The position numbers were made by a program, and so were the translations under genes. From positions 372,001 to 436,000 of the forward strand of contig NZ_JACZDF010000001.1 of assembly GCF_014852685.1 (NCBI RefSeq): a stretch of 64,000 nt of DNA. The letters are read 5' to 3'. This stretch comes from Flavimobilis rhizosphaerae. Its GTDB lineage: Bacteria; Actinomycetota; Actinomycetes; Actinomycetales; Cellulomonadaceae. Each line of letters starts with the position of its first letter. The stretch's first letter is position 1. Shown here piece by piece: positions 16,284 through 23,828 of this stretch. The notes beneath the pieces are model-generated. The model made no database searches, was not told the DNA's origin, and saw nothing but the letters and a program-made list of their open reading frames with translations.

Positions 16284-17817
16284 CGCGCAGCTCGCGGGCG
16301 CGCGCGAGGATGTTGCGCGCCATCGACGGGAAGACGATCGCGTGGAACGGCGCGATGAGCCCCCAGTAGAGCCTGCCGGGCAGGCCGTGCGGCAGGTAGA
16401 CGGCCCGCTGGTCGTAGCGGGTGCCGCCGCCGGGGGCAGGCTCGACGCGCATCTCGAGCCACGCCCGGCCGGCGACGCGCATCTCGGCGCGCAGCCGCAG
16501 GTAGCGGCCGCGCTCGAGACGCTCGACGCGCCACCAGTCGACGGGGTCGCCGACGGCGAGCGTCTCGGGGTGGCGTCGGCCACGCCGGGCGCCGGGCCCG
16601 CCCGCGAACGTGTCGAGGATCCCGCGGATGGCCCAGGCAACGGGCCACGAGTACCACCCGTTGCGTCCGCCGATCCCCTCGACGACGGGCCACACGTCGG
16701 CGGGCTCGAGGTCGCGGGCGATGCGCGAGCGGGCGTCGACGCGCACCGTCGCGCCTGACCACGGCGGGTCGGACGGCAGCGGGTCAGCGGACACGCCGCC
16801 GCTCGCGCTCGCCCACGTCGTCGTCACCTCGCCGCGTCGCTCGCGCGCGAGCGCGAGCCGCACCGCCTCCCGGTACCCGGTGAGGCCGCCCGGGGGTGGC
16901 GGGATGATGCCGTCGATGCGGGTGTCGCGGCAGATCGCGTCGTGCTGGAGGGACTGGACGAGCGGGACGGCCATGGCGTGCGGCACGGGCGTGACGAGCG
17001 CGACCCACCAGCCGGCGAGCCGCGGCGCAGGCACGGGGAACGCGTAGATGCGTCGTCGCCCCAGCCCGGCCTCGTGGCGGTAGCCGTGCATGAGCGCCGC
17101 GTATGTGAGGACGTCGCGTGAGCCGATGTCGAAGCGGCCCGAGACGCTCGCGGGCACGCGCGCGGCCCCGCGCAGGTAATGGAGGACGTCACGCACCGCG
17201 ATGGGCTCGACGAGGTTGCCGACCCACGACGGTGCGGGCATGAACGGCAGATTCTCGGTGAGGTGCCGGATCATTTCGAACGACGCGGAGCCGGAGCCGA
17301 TGACGACGCCCGCGTCGAGGACGAGCGTCGGCACGCCCGAGCCGAGCAGCGCGTCACCCACGGCGGTGCGGGACGCCATGTGGGGCGAGAGGTCGACGCC
17401 GCGCGGGTGCAGGCCGCCGAGGTAGACGATGCGTCCCACGTCCGCAGCGGCGCACGCACGCGCGACAGTGCGCGCGATCGTCAGCTCGGTGTGTGCGTAG
17501 TCCCCACCCGTGCTCATCGAGTGGACGAGGTGGTAGACGACGTCGACGTCGCCGGGCGCGTCGGGCGCCGCACCGCGCGGGCGGAGCGCGGCCGCGACCG
17601 CCTCGGCGTCTCCGAGGTCTGCGCGGCGCACGTCGACGTCGTCGCGCCATGGGACGTCGGCGAGCCGCTCGGGCGCGCGCACGGCGACGCGCACGTCGTG
17701 CCCCTCCGTGAGGAGTTCGGGGACGAGCCTGCCGCCGACGTACCCGGTCGCGCCCGTGACGAGCACGCGCCGGGGGCCGTCGAGGAGGTGGGGACCGGCT
17801 GCAGGGGTGGTCGTCAT
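16258..17817 (-). CDS. SDR-family NAD(P)-binding protein with C-terminal DUF2867
   Basis: A 519-residue two-domain protein. The N-terminal extended-SDR domain starts with RVLVTGATGYVGGRLVPELL (GxxGxxG at about residues 21-27), then has RADLGDAEAVAAAL. The C-terminal half (about 340-505) has the GGTRYDQRAVYLPHGLPGRLYW and AIVFPSMARNILARA features I associate with DUF2867 proteins. It is the third gene of the minus-strand operon behind the MMPL and dimer-glycosylase genes and converges on the carotenoid operon. The substrate is unknown; modification of a carotenoid or other lipid is a guess from position only. Confidence 0.82.
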   Translation of the reverse strand: MTTTPAAGPHLLDGPRRVLVTGATGYVGGRLVPELLTEGHDVRVAVRAPERLADVPWRDDVDVRRADLGDAEAVAAALRPRGAAPDAPGDVDVVYHLVHSMSTGGDYAHTELTIARTVARACAAADVGRIVYLGGLHPRGVDLSPHMASRTAVGDALLGSGVPTLVLDAGVVIGSGSASFEMIRHLTENLPFMPAPSWVGNLVEPIAVRDVLHYLRGAARVPASVSGRFDIGSRDVLTYAALMHGYRHEAGLGRRRIYAFPVPAPRLAGWWVALVTPVPHAMAVPLVQSLQHDAICRDTRIDGIIPPPPGGLTGYREAVRLALARERRGEVTTTWASASGGVSADPLPSDPPWSGATVRVDARSRIARDLEPADVWPVVEGIGGRNGWYSWPVAWAIRGILDTFAGGPGARRGRRHPETLAVGDPVDWWRVERLERGRYLRLRAEMRVAGRAWLEMRVEPAPGGGTRYDQRAVYLPHGLPGRLYWGLIAPFHAIVFPSMARNILARARELRVTSPRGPR

Positions 17818-17857
17818 TGCTCTAGCCTCTCCCGGGGGGCCGCGCGGCGCGCGTCGG

Positions 17858-18349
17858 TCAGGTCTGTGCCTGGGCGGCAGGCGCCGCCACCGTGCGTGCC
17901 GGCGCGCCGGGCGCGGCGTCGGGCAGTGCGCGTTCCCACGACGCGACGGGACCGTCGACGACGTCGAAGAGCGGGTGCGCGTGCACCTCCGGGCCGAGCC
18001 GGGCGAGGTCGTCCGGCGCCCGCACCGCGAGCTTCGCCGCGAGGTGCGCGCGCTCGAGCTCGAGCTGGCCGGTCGTCACGGTGAGCCGCGTGGTCGCGGC
18101 CCCGGGCCGGTCGATGCGTGCGCGGTCGAAGCGGTAGCCGCGCACGTCGGCCTCGTCGGCGAGCGCCGTGAGATAAGCGCCGACCGCCCCGAGCGGGTCG
18201 GGAGCGTCCCGGAACCGTTCGAGCTGCGGGTGGCGCGTGTACCCGCGCGTGCGCCCCGCGAGGACGGCCTGCGCGAGCAGGGTCTCGCGCCAGCACGCGA
18301 CGAGCCCGACGCGGTCGAGCTCCGCCGGGGAGAGCGACCAGATCCTCAT
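17858..18349 (-). CDS. Pyrimidine-dimer DNA glycosylase, T4 endonuclease V-like
   Basis: A 163-residue protein beginning MRIWSLSPAELDR and containing CWRETLLAQAVLAGRTRGY and HPQLERFRDAPDP, the pattern of the DenV-type pyrimidine-dimer glycosylase/AP lyase family. Such enzymes cut the glycosyl bond at UV-induced cyclobutane dimers and nick the DNA. The ATG at 18349 overlaps the MMPL stop as ATGA, so it is translated together with the transporter. Lying in the carotenoid region, it suggests a UV/light-protection role. The N-terminal nucleophile of T4 EndoV (Thr2) is not conserved; an Arg follows Met here, so the chemistry may differ. Confidence 0.8.
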   Translation of the reverse strand: MRIWSLSPAELDRVGLVACWRETLLAQAVLAGRTRGYTRHPQLERFRDAPDPLGAVGAYLTALADEADVRGYRFDRARIDRPGAATTRLTVTTGQLELERAHLAAKLAVRAPDDLARLGPEVHAHPLFDVVDGPVASWERALPDAAPGAPARTVAAPAAQAQT

Positions 18350-20493
18350 CGTTCGCCGCGCGCGAGCTTCGACGGCCACCAGATCGCGCGGCCGACGTCG
18401 TAGCCGAGCGCGGGCACGAGGACCGTCCGCACGAGGAACGTGTCGACGAGCACGCCGAACGCGACGATGAATGCGAGCTGCACGAGGAAGAGGATCGGCA
18501 GGACGGCGAGCGCCGCGAACGTCGCGGCGAGGACGAGCCCCGCCGAGGTGATGACGCCGCCCGTGATGGCGAGGCCGCGCGTCATGCCGTGGTGCGTGCC
18601 GTGCGCGAGCGACTCCTCGCGCACACGCGTCATGAGGAAGATGTTGTAGTCGATGCCGAGCGCGACGAGGAACACGAAGCCGAAGAGCGGCACCGCAGGG
18701 TCCGCGCCCGGCATGTCGAGCACGTGGTTGAAGACGAGAGCGCTCACGCCGAGGGTCGCCGCGAACGAGAGGACGACGGTCGCGACGAGGAGCAGCGGCG
18801 CGACGATCGCGCGCAGCAGCAGCCCGAGGATGAGGAGGATGACGAGAAGCACGACGGGGATGATGAGGTTCCGGTCGTGGACGGAGGCGTCGTCGGAGTC
18901 GATCGCTGTCGCGGTCGTGCCACCCACGAGGGCGTCATCCGCGAGGGCGGTGCGCAGCGCGCGCACCGTCGTCTCGGCGGCCGTCGAGTCCGCGGCGTCG
19001 GTGAGGGTCGCCTGGAGGAGGACGTTCCCGTCGACGACGGTCGGTGCGGGCGCCTCCGCGCCGGGGCGGCCGACGGGCTGGATACCGTCCGCGGTGACGG
19101 GTGCGGTGCCCGACGGCGAGTCCTTCGCCGTCACCGCGAGGCCGGCGACGCCGGGGGTGCCGAGGATCGTCGTCGCGACAGCGTCGAGTGAGGCCTCGGG
19201 GGCCAGGACGTACGTCGGTGAGCCGGAGCCGCCGGGGAAGTGCTCGGCGAGGAGCTGCTGTCCGGTGCGGGCAGGGGAGTCACCGAGGATGAGGTCGGAC
19301 TGCGCGACGCCGTCGGCCTTGAGCTGAGTGAGCCCGACGCTCGCGAGGAGCAGCACGACCGTCGTGCCGACCCAGAGCGTGCGGGGGCGGCGGGAGACGG
19401 CGCCGGGCAGCGCGTGCCAGAGGCCGCGCTGCGGCATGCGAGCGTCGGGGTCGGCGACCTGCTCGGGAGTGAGCGGCTGCGGGCGGCGCGGCCAGAATGC
19501 GGCGCCGCCGGTGAGCGCGAGGAGCGAGGGCAGGAGGGTGAACGACGCGATCATCGCCCAGACGATGCCGATCGCGGCGATCGGGCCGAGGTCGCGGTTC
19601 GACTGGAGATCGGAGAGCAGGAGGCACAGGAGTCCCGCGATGACGGTGCCGCCCGAGGCGACGATCGGCTCGAACGAGCCGCGCAGGGCCGCACGCGTCG
19701 CGGCCCAGCGGTCGGGCTGCGCGCGGAGCTCCTCGCGGAAGCGCGAGACGTAGAGGAGTCCGTAGTCGGTGGCCGCGCCGATGACGAGGATGAAGAGGAT
19801 GCCCTGCGTCTGCCCGGAGAGGAGGACGACGCCCTCCTTGGCGAGCAGCCACACGGTCGCGAGCGCGGCGCACAGGGCGAAGACGCTCGACGTGAGGACG
19901 AGGAGCGGCAGGACGGGGGAGCGGTAGACGACGATGAGGATGACGAGGACCGCGGCGAGCGCGACGCCGAGGAGGAGGCCGTCGATGCCGGCGAACGCGT
20001 CACCGAGGTCCGCGGAGAGGCCGGCGGGTCCGGTGACGAGGACCTCGACGCCGTCGGGCGTCTGGGAGGCGAAGGCGGCACGGATCGCCTCGACGCCCTC
20101 GCCGAGGTCGGACTGCGTGCTGAGGGGCACGAACACCTGCACGGCCTGGCCGTCCTCTGACGGGATCGCGGGGCTCGCGCCGCCTGCGACCTGCTCGATC
20201 GCGCCTGCGGCTTCGGCTGCGGCGCCGAGCGCTGCGAGGTCTGCCTCGGTGAGGCCGCCGTCGCGGACCGCGACGACGACCGCGGGGATCGCGTCGTCGC
20301 CGAGGAAGCCCGTGAGCTGCTTCTGGACCTGGGTGGCCTCGGCGCTCGTCGGCAGGTAGGCCGTCGGGTCGTTCGACGACACCTCGTCGACGCGGCCGAA
20401 GAGCGGGCCGCCGAACGAGGCGAGTCCGAGCCAGGCGATGACGAGGAGCGCGGGGACGAGGGTGCGCAGGAGGCGGGTGCGGGTTGCGGTCAC
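18346..20493 (-). CDS. MMPL-family RND transporter of the carotenoid cluster
   Basis: A 715-residue membrane protein with the MMPL layout: one N-terminal helix, a large extracytoplasmic loop (about residues 40-165), a block of six helices (about 170-370), a second loop and a second helix block (about 530-700). The motifs GAATDYGLLYVSRFREEL and LGIDYNIFLMTRVREES are the two repeats of the proton-relay region. An MMPL gene also sits in the C. glutamicum crt operon, so a role in moving carotenoid or a linked lipid is plausible. GTG start at 20493, six bases after a TATGCT -10 box: probably leaderless. First gene of a three-gene operon. Confidence 0.92.
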   Translation of the reverse strand: MTATRTRLLRTLVPALLVIAWLGLASFGGPLFGRVDEVSSNDPTAYLPTSAEATQVQKQLTGFLGDDAIPAVVVAVRDGGLTEADLAALGAAAEAAGAIEQVAGGASPAIPSEDGQAVQVFVPLSTQSDLGEGVEAIRAAFASQTPDGVEVLVTGPAGLSADLGDAFAGIDGLLLGVALAAVLVILIVVYRSPVLPLLVLTSSVFALCAALATVWLLAKEGVVLLSGQTQGILFILVIGAATDYGLLYVSRFREELRAQPDRWAATRAALRGSFEPIVASGGTVIAGLLCLLLSDLQSNRDLGPIAAIGIVWAMIASFTLLPSLLALTGGAAFWPRRPQPLTPEQVADPDARMPQRGLWHALPGAVSRRPRTLWVGTTVVLLLASVGLTQLKADGVAQSDLILGDSPARTGQQLLAEHFPGGSGSPTYVLAPEASLDAVATTILGTPGVAGLAVTAKDSPSGTAPVTADGIQPVGRPGAEAPAPTVVDGNVLLQATLTDAADSTAAETTVRALRTALADDALVGGTTATAIDSDDASVHDRNLIIPVVLLVILLILGLLLRAIVAPLLLVATVVLSFAATLGVSALVFNHVLDMPGADPAVPLFGFVFLVALGIDYNIFLMTRVREESLAHGTHHGMTRGLAITGGVITSAGLVLAATFAALAVLPILFLVQLAFIVAFGVLVDTFLVRTVLVPALGYDVGRAIWWPSKLARGER

Positions 20494-20499
20494 CCCGTC

Positions 20500-20529
20500 A
20501 GCATAAACCTAGATTGGCTAGGTATCCAA
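20500..20529 (-). promoter_or_regulatory. MMPL-operon promoter with CTAG-N5-CTAG operator
   Basis: On the minus strand: -35 TTGGAT (20529-20524), 18-base spacer, -10 TATGCT (20505-20500), then GTG after six bases. The spacer holds the perfect palindrome ACCTAG-ATTGG-CTAGGT (20507-20523, written on the plus strand). Its core CTAG-N2-TGG-CTAG and its position inside an 18-base spacer are the same as at the idi promoter, so one regulator, presumably the crtR product, is likely to control both operons. Confidence 0.7.
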
Positions 20530-20548
20530 GGTGGTGGCGCCGAGAGAC

Positions 20549-21673
20549 TCAGGCTGACGCAACCTCAAGACCGTGCGCCTCCGCGACACCTGCGTGCCAC
20601 AGCAGGCCGTCACGCGTCGTGAGCCCCGCCCGCAGCCCCGCCCGCAGCGCAGCCTGCCGCGGCGGCAACCCGTCGGCGATGAGGTCCCCACCACCCGCCG
20701 CAAGCTCGAGCAGGTACGGCAGCGTCGCGTTCGTCAGCGCGCGCGTCGACGTCACCGGCACTGCTCCGGGCATGTTCGCGACCGCGTACACCCGTGAGCC
20801 GTGCACCTGGTAGACGGGGTCGTCGTGCGTGGTCGGACGCGAGACCTCGAAGCACCCACCCTGGTCGATCGCGACGTCGACGAGCACCGACCCCTCACGC
20901 ATCCGCGCGACGAGCTCGTCCGAGACGAGGTGCGGCGTCCGCGCGCCGGGGACGAGCACCGCCCCGACGACGAGGTCGGCCTCGAGGAGGAGCGGCTCGA
21001 TCTCCCACGCGTTCGACGCCGCCGTGCGCACGTGACCGTTCGTCTCCGTGTCGATCGCCCGCAGCGTCTCGGGGGAGATGTCGACGACCGTGACGTCCGC
21101 GCGCATGCCGAGCGCGATCTGCGCCGCGTTGCGCCCGACGGTCCCGCCGCCGAGCACGACGACCTTCGCCGGAGGCGTGCCCGGCACGCCGCCCATGAGG
21201 ATGCCGCGGCCGCCGCGCGAGCGCATGAGCTCGACCGCGCCGACCTGCGCCGCGAGCCGCCCCGCGATCTCGCTCATCGGCGCGAGCAGCGGCAGCCCGC
21301 CGTGCGGACCCGTCACAGTCTCGTACGCGAGGCTCGTCACTCCGCGGTCGAGGAGCGCGCGCGTGAGCGTGAGGTCCGCGGCCGCGTGGAGGTATGTGAA
21401 GAGCAGCTGGCCCTCGCCCATGAGCGGCTGCTCGTCGGCCGTCGGCTCCTTGACCTTGCACACGAGGTCCGCCCGCTCCCAGACCTCCGCACCGTCCGCG
21501 ACGATCGTTGCGCCCGCCGCGGCGTACTCGTCGTCGAGCATCGCGGAACCCGCGCCCGCACCGGCTTGGACGAGAACCTCGTGGCCTGCGGCCACGAGCG
21601 CGTGCACCCCTCCCGGGGTGCACGCGACGCGGTACTCGTGAGGCTTGGTCTCCGTGGGAACTCCGATACGCAT
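20549..21673 (-). CDS. ald: Alanine dehydrogenase
   Basis: NAD-dependent interconversion of L-alanine and pyruvate plus ammonia. The 374-residue product starts MRIGVPTETKPHEYRVACTP, has the catalytic-lysine region LVCKVKEPTADEQPLM, the active-site histidine in TYLHAAAD, and the nucleotide fold VVVLGGGTVGRNAAQIALGM (about residues 168-187). Length is standard. It follows the ABC exporter genes by 19 bases on the same strand and may be co-transcribed. The MMPL promoter lies just after its stop. Confidence 0.97.
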   Translation of the reverse strand: MRIGVPTETKPHEYRVACTPGGVHALVAAGHEVLVQAGAGAGSAMLDDEYAAAGATIVADGAEVWERADLVCKVKEPTADEQPLMGEGQLLFTYLHAAADLTLTRALLDRGVTSLAYETVTGPHGGLPLLAPMSEIAGRLAAQVGAVELMRSRGGRGILMGGVPGTPPAKVVVLGGGTVGRNAAQIALGMRADVTVVDISPETLRAIDTETNGHVRTAASNAWEIEPLLLEADLVVGAVLVPGARTPHLVSDELVARMREGSVLVDVAIDQGGCFEVSRPTTHDDPVYQVHGSRVYAVANMPGAVPVTSTRALTNATLPYLLELAAGGGDLIADGLPPRQAALRAGLRAGLTTRDGLLWHAGVAEAHGLEVASA

Positions 21674-21692
21674 GGGGTCACGGTAGTCCCCG

Positions 21693-23828
21693 CTACGCCT
21701 GGGTGTCCGGCACCTCCGCGCCCGATGTCTCCCCAGCCGGCGCCCCAGCCGGTGCGCCAGCCGGTGCGCCGACGGGCGCACCGGCAGCATCCGCCGTGGC
21801 CTCCTCGTGCCCGCCGCGGAACTGGCTCTCGTAGAGCTCGTGGTACGCGCCGCGCCGCTCGAGGAGCTCCGCGTGCGTGCCCTGCTCGACGATCCGGCCG
21901 GCCTCCATGACGAGGATGAGGTCCGCGTCGCGGATCGTCGAGAGCCGGTGCGCGATGACGAACGACGTCCGGTCGGAACGCAGCGCGTGCATCGCGTGCT
22001 GGACGAGCAGCTCGGTGCGGGTGTCGACGGAGCTCGTCGCCTCGTCGAGGATGAGCAGCGACGGCTGCGAGAGGAACGCTCGCGCGATCGTGATGAGCTG
22101 CCGCTCGCCTGCGGAGACGGAGCCGCCGTCGGAGTCGACGACCGTGTCGTAGCCGTCGGGCAGCTGCCTCACGAAGCGGTCGACCATCGTGGCCCTCGCG
22201 GCCTCGACGACCTCCTCGTCGGTCGCGTCGAGACGTCCGTAACGGATGTTGTCGCGGATCGTGCCGCCCCACAGCCACGCGTCCTGGAGGACCATGCCCA
22301 CCTGCCCGCGCAGGTCGGAGCGCGTGAGGTCGCGCACGTCGACGCCGTCGAGGAGGATCTGCCCGCCCTGGATCTCGTAGAACCGCATGATGAGGTTGAC
22401 GAGCGTCGTCTTGCCGGCGCCCGTGTGCCCGACGATCGCGACGGTCTGCCCGGGCTGGACCGTGAGCGAGAGGTTCTCGATGAGGGGGCTCGCCGGGTCG
22501 TAGGAGAACGAGACGTCGCGGAGCTCGACGTGGCCGTCGGTGCGGGCGGGGAGCGTGGCCGTCGCGGCGTCGGGCTCCTCCTCCTCGGCGTCGAGCAGCT
22601 CGAACGTGCGCTCCGCGGACGCGACGCCGGACTGCAGCATGTTCGCGATGCCCGCCATCTCCGCGATGGGCTGCGTGAACTCGCGCGAGTACTGGATGAA
22701 CGCGGTCGCGTCGCCCAGCGTCATGCTGCCCGAGGCGACCCGGAGGCCGCCGCCGACGGCGATGAGGACGTAGGAGAGGTAGGAGACGAAAGTCATCGCG
22801 GGCATGATCATGCCCGAGACGAACTGCGCGCCGAAGGACGCCTCGTAGAGCTTGTCGTTGCGCTCGTCGAACTCGGCGAGCATGACCTCGTCGCGGCCGT
22901 AGGCACGCACGAGGTCCATGCCGGAGAACGTCTCCTCGACGTGGCCGTTGACGGCGCCCGTGTGCGTCCACTGCGCCTTGAAGAGACGCTGCGCGCGTAC
23001 GCCGATGACGCCGGCGACCGCGCCGGACAGCGGGAGGGCGATGAGCGCGAGCAGTGCGAGCTGCCACGAGACGACGAACATCATCACGAGGATGCCGAGG
23101 ACCATCATGATCGACTGCACGAGCTGGCTGAACGCCTGCTGGAGCGCGGCCTGGACGTTGTCGACGTCGTTCGTCACGCGCGACATGACGTCTCCGCGCT
23201 GGCGCGTGTCGAAGTACGACAGGGGCAGGCGGTTGAGCTTGCGCTCGATGTCCTCGCGGAGGTTGAAGACGACGCGCATGACGAGTCGGTTGAGGATGAA
23301 CCCCTGCGCCCACATGAAGAGCGAGGAGACGACGTAGAGGCCGAGGACGGTCGCGATGAGCACCGCGAGCCGGTCGAAGTCGATGCCCTGGCCGGGCACG
23401 GCGCCCGAGCGCAGGAGCATGTCCGCCATGGTGTCCTGGCCCTGAGCGCGCAGGCCCTCGACGATGGTCTCGAGCGGAGCGCCGGGGAACTGCTTGCCGA
23501 TCCACGCGCCGATCCAACCGCTGAAAATCACGTCCATCGCCTTGCCGAGGACCTTCGGCGCGATGACGGACAGGATGACGCTGCCGACGACGAACGCGAG
23601 GACGACGCCCATGAGCGCCTTCTCGGGGGCGAGGAGCCCCACGAGGCGCTTGGCCGACGGCCAGAAGTGCTGGGCCTTGCGGGCGGGTGGGCCGCCCATG
23701 AAGGGGTCGCCGTCCATCTCTCCCGGCGTGAAGTCAAGCTCCTCCTCGGCGGCGACGGCCGCGACCGCCTCGGCGGTCGCTTCGATGGTCGCCTCGGCGC
23801 TCTCGCGCTGGCGGTCCGTGCGGGCCAT
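21693..23828 (-). CDS. ABC exporter half-transporter with canonical ATPase site
   Basis: A 711-residue fused permease-ATPase. After an acidic N-terminal extension (about 60 residues) come six membrane helices (to about residue 400) and an ATPase domain with Walker A GHTGAGKTT, signature VSAGERQ and Walker B LLILDEATSSVD, where the catalytic glutamate is present. The C-terminus carries GAPAGAPAGAPAG repeats. The ATG overlaps the stop of the partner gene (ATGA), so the two form a heterodimeric exporter of the BmrCD/TM287-288 type. Cargo is unknown; multidrug or lipid export is typical. Confidence 0.93.
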   Translation of the reverse strand: MARTDRQRESAEATIEATAEAVAAVAAEEELDFTPGEMDGDPFMGGPPARKAQHFWPSAKRLVGLLAPEKALMGVVLAFVVGSVILSVIAPKVLGKAMDVIFSGWIGAWIGKQFPGAPLETIVEGLRAQGQDTMADMLLRSGAVPGQGIDFDRLAVLIATVLGLYVVSSLFMWAQGFILNRLVMRVVFNLREDIERKLNRLPLSYFDTRQRGDVMSRVTNDVDNVQAALQQAFSQLVQSIMMVLGILVMMFVVSWQLALLALIALPLSGAVAGVIGVRAQRLFKAQWTHTGAVNGHVEETFSGMDLVRAYGRDEVMLAEFDERNDKLYEASFGAQFVSGMIMPAMTFVSYLSYVLIAVGGGLRVASGSMTLGDATAFIQYSREFTQPIAEMAGIANMLQSGVASAERTFELLDAEEEEPDAATATLPARTDGHVELRDVSFSYDPASPLIENLSLTVQPGQTVAIVGHTGAGKTTLVNLIMRFYEIQGGQILLDGVDVRDLTRSDLRGQVGMVLQDAWLWGGTIRDNIRYGRLDATDEEVVEAARATMVDRFVRQLPDGYDTVVDSDGGSVSAGERQLITIARAFLSQPSLLILDEATSSVDTRTELLVQHAMHALRSDRTSFVIAHRLSTIRDADLILVMEAGRIVEQGTHAELLERRGAYHELYESQFRGGHEEATADAAGAPVGAPAGAPAGAPAGETSGAEVPDTQA

